DNA of 64,000 nt, from positions 310,001-374,000 of the forward strand of contig NZ_SRRU01000004.1 in the NCBI RefSeq assembly GCF_004784465.1, written 5' to 3'. The notes beneath the pieces were generated by a model. The model was not told where the DNA came from and made no database searches. It worked only from the letters and a program-made list of their open reading frames with translations. Source of the stretch: Streptomyces griseoluteus (GTDB lineage: Bacteria > Actinomycetota > Actinomycetes > Streptomycetales > Streptomycetaceae). The position numbers were made by a program, and so were the translations under genes. Positions within the stretch are counted from its first letter, which is position 1, and each line of letters opens with the position of its first letter. Below are positions 8,122-16,366 of the stretch, in pieces.

Positions 8122-10560
8122 TCACTGCAGCGCCCGGCTGGACCAGCGCGTCAGCCACCGGCGCGAGCGGCCCTCGCGCCAACTGTCCGGCCCTGCGGGC
8201 GGTCCGGGTGCGGAGGCCGTACGACCACTCTGTTCCGTGGCCTGCTGCCACTCCCGCACCGCGGCCGCCGCCTCTTCCGTCCGCCCCGCCTCGGCGAGCC
8301 AGAACGCCAGACCTTGCAGGGTGATCGTGACGTCCGGGTGCCGGCCACCCAGGACGCGCAGCCGGTCCTCCAACAGCGCCCTCAGTGCCTGCGCGGCACC
8401 TTCGGCGTCCCCCGTCTCCCCCAGCCAGTCGGCCAGGTCCTGACGTGTTGTGAGGGTGCGGGGATGGTCGGTGCCCAGCACGCGCCGCCTGTCCTCCAAC
8501 AGCGTCGTCATGGCCGAGACCGCCGTGGCGACGTCTCCGTGGGCACCCTGCCAGCAGGCCAGGTCGTGCCGGGTCGTCAGGGTGCTGGGATGCTCGGAAC
8601 CCAGTAGTCGCAACTTATCGTCCAGGAGCTCTCTCAACTCCGCCACTGCGTTCTGGCAGTCACCCGCCGCTCCCCGGAAGCACGCCAGGGCGTGACGTGC
8701 CGCCAGTGTGTCGGGGTGGTCCCGACCGAGCACCCGGCTGCGGTCCGCGACCAGGCACTCGAACTCACGGACCGCACCTTCCGGGTCACCGGCCACACCT
8801 CGCCAGCGGGCCAGACTGTGCCGCGTCATCAGGGTGTGCGGATGGTCGGGACCGAGCAGACGCAACCGGTCCCGCAGCAGTGTGCGCAGCGCCGCCACCG
8901 CGGCGGGCGCATCTCCCACGGCGCCTTGCCAGTCGCACAGGTTGTGCCGGGTGTTGAGGGTTTCCGGGTGCTCCGGCCCGAGAAGTCTGACCCGGTCCTC
9001 GAGCAGCTCGCCCATGGCCTGGAGAGCTTCGGTGACGCGACCAGCCGATCCCAGCCAGTACGCCATGCCGTACCGGGCCGCCAGTGTGTCGGGATGGTCC
9101 GCGCCCAGGTGCCCGGTGGCCGTCGCCGTCAGGTGCTCCCAGTTGGCGACCGCGCCATCGATCAGGCCCAGCTCGCCGAAGCTCCCGGCCGCCTGGAACA
9201 GCGACCTGTGCAGTCGCGGCTGCCACAGGGCGGCGCCCTCGTGCGCGGAGAGCGCGGCGACGTTGTGCCGCAGGACCCGCGAATGCTCCGGATCGTCCTC
9301 GATCGCCGGCCAGTCCTGAGTGAGGGCGTCCGCCGCGGCGCGTACCGCGGCGGTGCGGACCTCGGCGGGCAGCGGGTCGAGGACCGCCCGCTGCACGAGG
9401 GCGTGGGTGCGGATAGCCACAGACCCGCCTGCCGGGTCGTGGGTCACCAGGTTCAGCCGGTGAAGGTTGCGCAGTGCCGCTCTGGCCTCTGTCGGTGTGA
9501 CCTCCGACCGTGAGGGATACGGCGTCGTGGTCAGGAACCGGCGTACGGGCTCGGCCGCCCAGATGGAGTCGGGCGCGCCGTTGGGATCGAGGACCGCGGC
9601 CACGTACAGAGCGGGACGGGCCAAGCCGGTGGGAGGAAGCTGGTCCGCGCGGTCGACGGCGAGGGACCACGTGGTGGCGACCGTGTGCCGGTAGCCGTCC
9701 GCGCTCGCGTCTCCCGGGAAGAGGTGGTCGAGACGCTGCGATCGCTGGGCGAAGGAGACCCGGTACTCGGCGCAGGTGATTCCCTGGTTGCGGATGACAC
9801 CGGCCGCCTGCGCCAGCGCCACCGGCAGCCGGCCCAGGTCATCCGCGAGCTCCGCGGCCTCGTCCAGCACCTGAGGATGGGTGTCCTGTGCCCCGGGCGA
9901 ACTGAGCCTGCGTACGAAGTAGGCGTGCGCCTCTTCCGGGGTGAACACGTCCACCGTGATCTGCCGGGCACCGGCCGGTGCGCAATCCCTGCGCCGTGTG
10001 GTGACCAGAACCCGCCCGGCCGGCCCTTCCGGCCACAGCCCCACCAGGTCGGCGGGATCGCTCACGTCGTCCAGGACGATCAGCCAGGGCGTCCGAGTGG
10101 TGCTCAGCCAGTCGAGGAAGCGGTCGCAGAGGACGTCGGCGGACTGGGCGTGCAGAGCACCGGGGCTGGTCTCGATGCGTGCTTGCGCGAACGTACTGAC
10201 GATCGATTCGCGGGACATGGCGTTGACCCACAGCAGGAGCTGGACGCCGTCTTCGCGGGCCTGGAGGAAGGCGTTCGCGGCAAGTTGTGTCTTGCCGACC
10301 CCTCCGCCACCGGTGGCCACCACTTGGGTCAGCACGGTGGCACCGCCGTCGTCCAGTATGTGCGCGATCAACGCGGACACTGCATGCCGCTGCTGGAAGG
10401 CAGCCGGCCGGGTGGGAGGCCGACCCACCTGCATGGGCCATTGGACGGACGGACCTGTCGTGATCCAGGTGTTGTGCCAGGTGTTCGCCTGGTGGCCACC
10501 GTCACCGATCTGGGCACCCTGCAGGTCACGGGCGCTGATCTCGGCGGGACGCTCACTCAT
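8122..10560 (-). CDS. NLR-like STAND ATPase: amyloid motif, NB-ARC, TPR repeats
   Basis: The 812-residue protein has an N-terminal motif ARDLQGAQIGDGGHQANTW (residues about 10-28) matching the C-terminus of the convergent Bell/RHIM-like protein. An NB-ARC ATPase follows: P-loop GGGGVGKTQ (about 85), Walker B LIVLDDV (about 165), VTTRR sensor, LGRLPVAL (GLPL box) and RTHALVQ (MHD-like). The C-terminal half holds at least seven repeats of about 42 residues beginning LGxDHPxTL, the kinesin-light-chain type of TPR, which probably sense a ligand. Established for STAND proteins: ligand binding drives ATP-dependent oligomerisation. Inferred: oligomers expose the motif and nucleate the effector. The start overlaps the PfkB stop (ATGAGTGA), so translation is coupled. 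Confidence 0.88.
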   Translation of the reverse strand: MSERPAEISARDLQGAQIGDGGHQANTWHNTWITTGPSVQWPMQVGRPPTRPAAFQQRHAVSALIAHILDDGGATVLTQVVATGGGGVGKTQLAANAFLQAREDGVQLLLWVNAMSRESIVSTFAQARIETSPGALHAQSADVLCDRFLDWLSTTRTPWLIVLDDVSDPADLVGLWPEGPAGRVLVTTRRRDCAPAGARQITVDVFTPEEAHAYFVRRLSSPGAQDTHPQVLDEAAELADDLGRLPVALAQAAGVIRNQGITCAEYRVSFAQRSQRLDHLFPGDASADGYRHTVATTWSLAVDRADQLPPTGLARPALYVAAVLDPNGAPDSIWAAEPVRRFLTTTPYPSRSEVTPTEARAALRNLHRLNLVTHDPAGGSVAIRTHALVQRAVLDPLPAEVRTAAVRAAADALTQDWPAIEDDPEHSRVLRHNVAALSAHEGAALWQPRLHRSLFQAAGSFGELGLIDGAVANWEHLTATATGHLGADHPDTLAARYGMAYWLGSAGRVTEALQAMGELLEDRVRLLGPEHPETLNTRHNLCDWQGAVGDAPAAVAALRTLLRDRLRLLGPDHPHTLMTRHSLARWRGVAGDPEGAVREFECLVADRSRVLGRDHPDTLAARHALACFRGAAGDCQNAVAELRELLDDKLRLLGSEHPSTLTTRHDLACWQGAHGDVATAVSAMTTLLEDRRRVLGTDHPRTLTTRQDLADWLGETGDAEGAAQALRALLEDRLRVLGGRHPDVTITLQGLAFWLAEAGRTEEAAAAVREWQQATEQSGRTASAPGPPAGPDSWREGRSRRWLTRWSSRALQ

Positions 10561-11572
10561 CGAGGTCTCCCCGGGCCGGTGTCACCGGACTGCTCTTCGC
10601 TTCCGACAACACCCGCTGTATGGACCGGGCGTCCGGCAGGCCGGAGGAGGACCCGACCGTGCGTACCGTGAGGGCGCCGGCTGCGTTGGCATACGCGGCG
10701 GCGGTGCGAAGGCCTGCTCCCAAGGACCTGCTTACTGCCAGCGCGGAGCAGAACGCGTCGCTCGCCCCTGTCGTGTCCTGCACCCGGGAGGGGAATCCGG
10801 GTGACCGGAACGTGGCTTCGTCGGAGGCCACGGCACACCCCTGGCCCGCGTCGGTGACGCAGACGACGGGGATGCCCGTCCCGTGCAGGGCGGCGGCGAG
10901 TTCTTCCGCGCCGTCGAGCCGGCCCAGGCCCGCCCCCTGTGCCAGGAGCGCCGCCTCCTCGAGGTTGGGTACCAGGATGTCCACGTAGGGAAGGAGCTTG
11001 CCGACCTCCGGCAGATCGGCCAGGTCGGGAGTGGGTCCTGGGTTGAGCATCACGCTGACTCCGGACTCCGCCGCGATCTGGAAGAGCCGCAGCAGGATGG
11101 CCGGACTTATCTCCAGGGTGGCCATCAGGAGGTTCGCGCCGCCGATGACAGGACGGACCGCTTCGATGTCGGTGTCGCGTAGCCGCAGCGGGCGAGGTTG
11201 CTTCCACCCGATGAAGGCCGTCGCTCCGTCCGGCGCCACGAGGACTGCCACGGGTGACGTGGAAGCGCCTTCCCTCAGGAGAAAGTGGGAGACGTCCACG
11301 CCGTTCCCGACCAGTGTTTCCTTCAGCTGTACGCCCCACTGGTCCTGCCCCGCGGCACTGAGGAGATGGACTTGGGCGCCGAGCCGGGCCGCCGCGAGTG
11401 CCTGGTTGAGGCCCTTGCCGCCCGGCAGGACGGTGACGTCGGAGGCCGGAACCGCCTCGGACCACTTCGGCAGGGACCGCACGCGGTAGAGGAGGTCCAT
11501 GACCGCGTTCCCCGTCACCACGATGCGCGGTCGGTCCGCCTCTGCCTTTGCCCCGCCCGATTGCTGCACCAT
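10553..11572 (-). CDS. PfkB-family carbohydrate kinase (ribokinase-like)
   Basis: The 339-residue protein shows the ribokinase fold: N-terminal VVTGNAVMDLLYRV, the first PfkB signature PGGKGLNQALAAARLGA (about 55), NPGPTP and VPNLEEA (about 190-215), and the C-terminal signature QDTTGASDAFCSALAVS (about 270) with the anion-hole GA and catalytic Asp. It should phosphorylate a sugar or nucleoside; the substrate is unknown. The start is ATG at 11572 or the next codon GTG, which has the better-spaced AGGAG. Its last codons overlap the NLR start by 8 bp, and it follows the dehydrogenase-like gene by 44 bp, so it is the third gene of a four-gene operon. Confidence 0.85.
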   Translation of the reverse strand: MVQQSGGAKAEADRPRIVVTGNAVMDLLYRVRSLPKWSEAVPASDVTVLPGGKGLNQALAAARLGAQVHLLSAAGQDQWGVQLKETLVGNGVDVSHFLLREGASTSPVAVLVAPDGATAFIGWKQPRPLRLRDTDIEAVRPVIGGANLLMATLEISPAILLRLFQIAAESGVSVMLNPGPTPDLADLPEVGKLLPYVDILVPNLEEAALLAQGAGLGRLDGAEELAAALHGTGIPVVCVTDAGQGCAVASDEATFRSPGFPSRVQDTTGASDAFCSALAVSRSLGAGLRTAAAYANAAGALTVRTVGSSSGLPDARSIQRVLSEAKSSPVTPARGDLDE

Positions 11573-11616
11573 CCGCTCCTCTGCTCGGTGACGAACCCGC
11601 TGGTGAACGGCCTGTA

Positions 11617-12660
11617 TCAGGCGAAGACCTCGTCGGCCATGCGGAACGCGTACTGCCGGTACAACCGTCCGAGAAGGCAGTTCGTTTCGGCCAACTCGTC
11701 GAGCCCGTGCAGGATGTGCTCCCGGTGGACACCGATCTGAGCCAGGTCCCCGTAGGTGGTGGGTAGTCCGGACTTCTCGTAGAGCCGCCGGACCGACCGG
11801 TAGAAACCGTGCTGGCCGCTGCTCCGGGAGAACATCGCGCACACGAGGAGCGTGCCGATGCTGACCAGACGCCCGTGCGTCGCGTGGTCGGCCGGGTAGT
11901 GATGCTTCTCCTGAAGCCGGTAGCAGAGCAGGTGCTCGCTCGCGGCGTTCAGTCTGGTGTGCCCGAGACGGAGCACGTCGAGAGACGATTCGTGCAGGTA
12001 CCGGGCGAGCGACCGCAGGTCTAGGCCGGCCATGGACCCCCGGCTGCCCAGCACCCATTCCACAGCCGCCCAGACGACGGGAATCTGGGATGTCACTCGG
12101 GTGACCGGCATATTGAGGAGGGCGTCCTCGCCGTCGGGACACTGGTATTCGATCGCGGCACTGAGCGAGCTGAACAAGTCACCCAGACCCGAAGTCGTCC
12201 ACTTGACGCCCGGGCCCCGGTGGGCCGCATGGACAGAGGGCTGGCTGATCACCGTTGCGACCGGCGCCACGGTGCGTCTGCTGGTCCGGGTGCCGTCTTC
12301 GATCAGCACACTGCGATCCGTACTCAGGCACGAGTTGGAGAGAATCGACGGAAATACCCGTAAGGACCCCGGCTGGGCGCATGCCCGGCCGACGTCCAGT
12401 ACCGAACACCCTCCCACGGCGATCACCTTCTCGTAGCGGTACGTCGTGCGGATGTCGTCCACGACATCCGCACGCGGTTCAGTGACCAGCACCGTCTCAC
12501 CCACGTCACGGACGAGAGGAAAGTTGTGGCTGTCCGCCAGGAGAATGGTGGAGTCGTCCATGAGGGCGAGCAGGGCTTCCGGGATCGGCCGCGTGACGAA
12601 GCGCAAACGGGGATAGCAAGCCGGATCACGCCGGCTAGTCGACCCGGCCGACGTTCTCAT
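11617..12660 (-). CDS. Glycerol-1-phosphate/Fe-alcohol dehydrogenase-like protein
   Basis: This 347-residue protein resembles the dehydroquinate-synthase/iron-ADH superfamily, nearest in pattern to glycerol-1-phosphate dehydrogenases (AraM/EgsA). It has an NAD-binding GGCSVLDVGR (about 83), FPSILSNSCLSTD (about 103), a probable metal Asp in SGLGDLFSS (about 158), and likely metal His in SEHLLCY and HATHGRLVSIG (about 240-265). The canonical GGGS is GGCS here. It should reduce or oxidise a phosphorylated polyol or ketone, possibly feeding the PfkB kinase downstream. The start at 12660 has GGGGGTGG about 8 bases upstream and lies 47 bp after the Nudix gene. Confidence 0.7.
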   Translation of the reverse strand: MRTSAGSTSRRDPACYPRLRFVTRPIPEALLALMDDSTILLADSHNFPLVRDVGETVLVTEPRADVVDDIRTTYRYEKVIAVGGCSVLDVGRACAQPGSLRVFPSILSNSCLSTDRSVLIEDGTRTSRRTVAPVATVISQPSVHAAHRGPGVKWTTSGLGDLFSSLSAAIEYQCPDGEDALLNMPVTRVTSQIPVVWAAVEWVLGSRGSMAGLDLRSLARYLHESSLDVLRLGHTRLNAASEHLLCYRLQEKHHYPADHATHGRLVSIGTLLVCAMFSRSSGQHGFYRSVRRLYEKSGLPTTYGDLAQIGVHREHILHGLDELAETNCLLGRLYRQYAFRMADEVFA

Positions 12661-12707
12661 CGATCACCCACCCCCAGGGAGATGTGAATGGTGCGTGGCA
12701 TACCGGC

Positions 12708-13124
12708 TCACGGGTTGTACATCTGTCCCGTCCGATAACTGTCGAGCGCCAGTCGCACAGGCAGGAACAGCGGACTGGGCAGGGCGTCGAGCCGGTACCA
12801 GTCCCAGCTCTCCAGCCGGTCCGGCTCCCGCACCGCGGGGGTGCCTTCGAAGTCCTCGGCGATGAACTCGATGTCGATGTAGTGGCGCCCGTACTCCCGG
12901 ACGTTGCTCACACACAGCAGCCTGAGGCCGTGCACCTTGAGGCCGCTCTCCTCCGCGACCTCTCGGGCGGCGGCTTCCTCCAGCGTCTCGCCGAACTCCA
13001 CGTGACCGCCGCACCAGCCGTAGCTTCCGGCGCCGTGCGACCGGAGCCGTTTCCCCAGCAGCATGTCGGAACCTCTCCGCAGCATGACGCCCACTCCGAC
13101 TTTCGGCCGTTCGGCCACAGTCAT
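12708..13124 (-). CDS. Nudix hydrolase
   Basis: The 138-residue protein carries a complete Nudix box, GHVEFGETLEEAAAREVAEESGL (residues about 36-58), with all catalytic Glu residues. It begins PKVGVGVMLRRG, typical of small house-cleaning or NDP-sugar Nudix enzymes. It hydrolyses a nucleoside diphosphate linked to X; the substrate is unknown. The ATG at 13124 has GGGGGG upstream. It is the first gene of the minus-strand run Nudix, dehydrogenase, kinase, NLR with gaps of 47 bp, 44 bp and an overlap, so it probably lies next to the operon promoter in the 233-bp gap to its right. Confidence 0.88.
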   Translation of the reverse strand: MTVAERPKVGVGVMLRRGSDMLLGKRLRSHGAGSYGWCGGHVEFGETLEEAAAREVAEESGLKVHGLRLLCVSNVREYGRHYIDIEFIAEDFEGTPAVREPDRLESWDWYRLDALPSPLFLPVRLALDSYRTGQMYNP

Positions 13125-13357
13125 GGAACCCCCCGAAGGTGTCCGGACGCGCCCTTCACGCCACAGCGTCCTTCTGCCCCAGCGGTGGCGTGGTGGCTCC
13201 GATCCGTCTGACATACCCTCCGCCGACGGACCCCAACCGCCTGCCGTGTCCTCCGGACCGGGGGCGCCCAGACACGGCCAGCCGCACCGGGCATCCCGAT
13301 GAAGGCTGGATACGCGGTGCGGCTGGCGGTGGTTACGTCCTGGAGTGCCGAAGGGTC

Positions 13358-13876
13358 CTACCAGACAAGGGCGTCGGCCGCGTTGTCCTGCCAGTACGTC
13401 ACCGCGGCCGCGCTGTTGAAGAAGACCCCGCCGTTCGGCAGGTTCAGCGTCTTCTCCTTGCCGGTGGTGCCCGCGTTCCGGTCGGTGAAGAACACGCCGA
13501 GGGTCTTCTCGGTGGCGCCGCCCTCGCCGTCGGGGGAGTACGTGGCGATGCCGGCGTACGCGGACTCGCCCGGCTTGAGCGTCACCACGGCCTGCGGCTT
13601 GCTGTCCTCGACCCGGGCGAGCGGGGCCTGAGCGTCGGCGCCGGCGCGCAGAACGGGGGCGTAGAAGGCGTTGCAGGTGGCGGTGCCGGTGTTGGTGGCC
13701 TTCAGCAGCAGGTGGTTGATGGGGCGGGACACCTCCGTGACGGTCAGCTTGGTGTTGGCCGTGGTGCAGGTGGCCGTGGTGGCGGCGTGGGCCGTGCCGG
13801 CCTGGACGCCCACGAGGGCGAGTGCGGCGAGGGCCATCAGGGAGGAGGCGGCTGCGGTACGGGTCGTGCTGCGCAT
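13358..13876 (-). CDS. Secreted DUF4232 protein
   Basis: The 172-residue product starts with a Sec signal peptide (MRSTTRTAAASSLMALAALA, cleavage near GTAHAA). The mature part looks like the DUF4232 family common in streptomycetes, a beta-sandwich with CTTANTKLTV, HLLLKATNTGTATC, and GESAYAGI followed by VFFTDRN. Cys residues in the mature part could pair. The role is unknown. The ATG at 13876 is fixed by the signal peptide. It is divergent from the HTH protein at 14116. Confidence 0.8.
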   Translation of the reverse strand: MRSTTRTAAASSLMALAALALVGVQAGTAHAATTATCTTANTKLTVTEVSRPINHLLLKATNTGTATCNAFYAPVLRAGADAQAPLARVEDSKPQAVVTLKPGESAYAGIATYSPDGEGGATEKTLGVFFTDRNAGTTGKEKTLNLPNGGVFFNSAAAVTYWQDNAADALVW

Positions 13877-14115
13877 GAGTGGGTTGCCCTGTCTGTAGGT
13901 GAGTTGAGCTTCCGCCGGTTCAACGCGCTCGAAGCGCAAGGGAAGCTGGGCCAGCACGGTGACCGGTGGGGTGCCGTGCTTGGATGACCTCAGCCTGTGC
14001 CACCCCGCGTCCCGCCCGCCATTCCATCGGGATTTCTGGAACGCTGGGATGTCGGCACCGGCTCTGACCTGGTGAAACGCGGTCGGCATGGGATGCCGGA
14101 CGGAATGGGGGACTG

Positions 14116-15216
14116 GTGGGGGCGGCTGAGGAGATCGCCGAGTTCGCGGCGCTCTTACGCGAGTTGAAGCAGCGGTCCGGGCTGAGTTACGAGGCTCTGG
14201 CGAAGCGTGCGCACATGAGCACCTCGACGCTGCACCGCTACTGCCGCGGCGACGGCGTACCGGCCGACTACGCGGTCGTCTCCCGCATGGCCCGGCTGTG
14301 CGGGGCGACGCCGGAGGAGCTGGTGGAACTGCACCGGCGGTGGGTACTGGCGGACGCGGCGCGGGAGCGGGGGCGGCGGGCGGTTGCTCCGGCGCCGGGG
14401 GCGGGTGTCGCGCCCGTGTCCCCGGCGTCGGAGGGTGCCCCATCTGTCCCCGTACGCGTAACGGCCTCCGTGGAAGAGCCGTCCCCCCGCCCTCGCCGTA
14501 GGCACTGGCCCCTGATCGCGGCGGCCGTCGCCCTGGTCGTCACGGTGGCCACCGCGCTGACGCTGAACCGCGACGACGGTGACCCCTCGGCGCACGGCAC
14601 CGTCCCCGGCCGGGCAACCGCCGCCCCCCTCACCGTGAGCACCCGCACCTACGGCTGGGACGACCCCCAGTGCGAGGGGAAGTACCTCGTCGACCGGCCT
14701 CCCGCCGAGGTCGCCCCGCCGGTGATGGGACAGGACCTACCGGGCTGGGTGAAGGCACACCGGGCCGTCGCCGCCGACGAGCAGCGCGTGGCGCTGACCG
14801 TCCAGGGCACCGGCGACGAGGCCGTCGTCATCGAGTCGATGCACGTCGGTGTGGCCGACTCCGGCCCACCGCCGGCCTGGAACGCGTACCTCGGCTCCTC
14901 CGGCTGCGGCGGAGGCGTCCAGACGAGGTCCTTCGACACCGACCTCGACGCCCCCCACCCCGTACTGTCCCCGAAGGCCGGCCAGCGCGGTTTCCCCTAC
15001 AAGGTCAGCCGCACCGACCCCGAGGTCCTCTACATCACCGCCCACGCCGACACCCACGACGTCCACTGGTACGTGGACCTCCAGTGGAACAGCGCCGGCC
15101 GCCAGGGCACGATCCGCATCAACGACCACGGCGAGGCCTTCCGCACGAGCGGGAGCCGGGGGCGGCCGGTGTACGAGTTCCTGGTGGGCGGAACACATTG
15201 GTACCGGGACGCGTGA
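14116..15216 (+). CDS. Membrane-anchored XRE-type HTH protein
   Basis: The 366-residue protein has an N-terminal XRE-type HTH (about 8-65; LKQRSGLSYEALAKRAHMST, then LHRYCRGDGVPADYAVV). A basic Pro-rich linker and one transmembrane helix follow (about 133-155, LIAAAVALVVTVATAL), then an extracytoplasmic domain of about 200 residues with CEGKYLVDRPP and YLGSSGCGGG. The topology is DNA-binding inside and sensing outside. This is a common streptomycete arrangement whose signals are unknown. The start is GTG at 14116. The gene ends just before a strong bidirectional terminator shared with the tRNA. Confidence 0.78.
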   Translation: MGAAEEIAEFAALLRELKQRSGLSYEALAKRAHMSTSTLHRYCRGDGVPADYAVVSRMARLCGATPEELVELHRRWVLADAARERGRRAVAPAPGAGVAPVSPASEGAPSVPVRVTASVEEPSPRPRRRHWPLIAAAVALVVTVATALTLNRDDGDPSAHGTVPGRATAAPLTVSTRTYGWDDPQCEGKYLVDRPPAEVAPPVMGQDLPGWVKAHRAVAADEQRVALTVQGTGDEAVVIESMHVGVADSGPPPAWNAYLGSSGCGGGVQTRSFDTDLDAPHPVLSPKAGQRGFPYKVSRTDPEVLYITAHADTHDVHWYVDLQWNSAGRQGTIRINDHGEAFRTSGSRGRPVYEFLVGGTHWYRDA

Positions 15217-15230
15217 GATCCCGGAGGCAA

Positions 15231-15263
15231 AAAAGGGCCCAGGTCGATGACCTGGGCCCTTTT
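15231..15263. terminator. Bidirectional terminator between HTH gene and tRNA-Gly
   Basis: A perfect 15-bp stem AAAAGGGCCCAGGTC/GACCTGGGCCCTTTT with a 3-nt loop has A-tract and T-tract ends. It terminates the HTH gene on the plus strand and the tRNA on the minus strand. Confidence 0.9.
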
Positions 15264-15268
15264 CGAAG

Positions 15269-15339
15269 AGCGGGTGACGAGAATCGAACTCGCGCTCTCA
15301 GCTTGGGAAGCTGATGTTCTACCATTAAACTACACCCGC
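15269..15339 (-). tRNA. tRNA-Gly (anticodon CCC)
   Basis: Read on the minus strand, a 71-nt cloverleaf starts GCGGGTG and ends CACCCGC plus discriminator T. The D-arm region is TAGTTTAATGGTAGA, the anticodon arm is TCAGC-TTCCCAA-GCTGA with anticodon CCC, and the T-arm is CGAG-TTCGATT-CTCG. CCA is not encoded, as is common in Streptomyces. Confidence 0.95.
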
Positions 15340-15523
15340 GCAATACGGACATATCGACTGGGGTGCAGTCGGCGTCCGAACGCTCGCTCACTGTACCTTA
15401 CGGTGGGGGCTTCGGGGTCCCGGAGTGCCGCCTGGGTCAGGTTCCGGTGGTCCCGTAACGTGACGTTCGGCGTCGGGGGAGCGAGCCCGACGCGGCTCCT
15501 GGGGAAGGGACTTGAGGGACTTG

Positions 15524-15682
15524 ATGGAACGCACCGTCGTCCGTTGCGCGGACGGGCACGTCTTCAGCGCCGCTTCGTTCCCGATGCAGCAGGCCGAGCG
15601 GCTGGGCCCCGGCCGGCTCGTCCGGTGTCCCCGCTGCGCGCGGCTGCGCAGCGCGGTGCCGGTCACGCTGCAGAAGCGGTAG
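15524..15682 (+). CDS. Small zinc-ribbon-like protein (52 aa)
   Basis: A 52-residue reading frame starts at an ATG at 15524 after a purine-rich leader (GGGAAGGGACTTGAGGG). It has RCADGHVF near the start and RCPRCARLR near residue 36, so three Cys and one His could bind a zinc ion. Codon use is typical. It ends 38 bp before a strong hairpin. The function is unknown; very small proteins of this kind are conserved in streptomycetes, but that was not checked here. Confidence 0.65.
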   Translation: MERTVVRCADGHVFSAASFPMQQAERLGPGRLVRCPRCARLRSAVPVTLQKR

Positions 15683-15720
15683 GCACACGCACCACCTAAG
15701 GGTGGGCATACGCACCACCA

Positions 15721-15760
15721 GGGGCGCGGACCCGTCACGATTGTCGGCGGTCCGCGCCCC
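15721..15760 (+). terminator. Terminator hairpin upstream of dcd
   Basis: A perfect 12-bp stem GGGGCGCGGACC/GGTCCGCGCCCC with a 16-nt loop ends 17 bp before the dcd start codon. It probably terminates the small zinc-ribbon gene, leaving little room for a dcd promoter, so dcd may be leaderless or partly read through. Confidence 0.65.
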
Positions 15761-15777
15761 TTGCGTATCCTCGGGGC

Positions 15778-16353
15778 GTGCTTCTCTCAGACAAGGACAT
15801 CCGGGCCGAGATCGACGCCGGGCGGGTCCGGATCGATCCCTTCGAAGAATCCATGGTTCAGCCCTCGAGCATCGACGTACGGCTGGACCGTTACTTCCGG
15901 GTGTTCGAGAACCACCGGTACCCCCACATCGACCCCTCCGTGGAGCAGCCGGATCTCACCCGGCTGGTCGAGCCCGAGGGCGACGAGCCGTTCATCCTGC
16001 ACCCCGGTGAGTTCGTGCTGGCGAGCACGTACGAGGTCATCACGCTTCCCGACGACCTCGCCTCCCGCCTGGAGGGCAAGAGTTCGCTGGGCCGCCTCGG
16101 TCTGGTCACCCACTCCACGGCCGGCTTCATCGACCCCGGCTTCAGCGGCCACGTCACCCTGGAGCTGTCCAACCTCGCCACCCTGCCGATCAAGCTCTGG
16201 CCCGGTATGAAGATCGGCCAGCTCTGCATGTTCCGGCTGTCCTCCCCCGCCGAGCACCCCTACGGCAGCGAGCGCTACGGCTCCCGCTACCAGGGCCAGC
16301 GCGGCCCGACCGCCTCGCGGTCCTTCCTGAACTTCCACCGGACCCAGGTATGA
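15778..16353 (+). CDS. dcd: dCTP deaminase
   Basis: The 191-residue protein is a full-length Dcd. It begins [12 protein letters not shown], has [10 protein letters not shown] near residue 28, the core [20 protein letters not shown] (about 102-121) with the catalytic Glu just downstream (HVTLELSN), and QLCMFRL further on. It deaminates dCTP to dUTP in thymidylate supply; some actinobacterial forms also hydrolyse dUTP, and which applies here cannot be told. The start is GTG at 15778 with no clear ribosome site. It is followed by a phosphoribosyltransferase gene after 13 bp. Confidence 0.95.
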   Translation: MLLSDKDIRAEIDAGRVRIDPFEESMVQPSSIDVRLDRYFRVFENHRYPHIDPSVEQPDLTRLVEPEGDEPFILHPGEFVLASTYEVITLPDDLASRLEGKSSLGRLGLVTHSTAGFIDPGFSGHVTLELSNLATLPIKLWPGMKIGQLCMFRLSSPAEHPYGSERYGSRYQGQRGPTASRSFLNFHRTQV

Positions 16354-16366
16354 GGGTGACGACGAC

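Noticed and set aside
10553..12142. Longer upstream extension of the PfkB frame
   Set aside because: The extra N-terminal residues run antisense-like through the dehydrogenase gene, lack family similarity and have atypical Arg/Pro composition; the ribokinase fold starts near 11572.
15231..15263. Hairpin considered as a riboswitch or attenuator
   Set aside because: It is a simple perfect stem with A and T tracts between two converging genes, which fits a bidirectional terminator.
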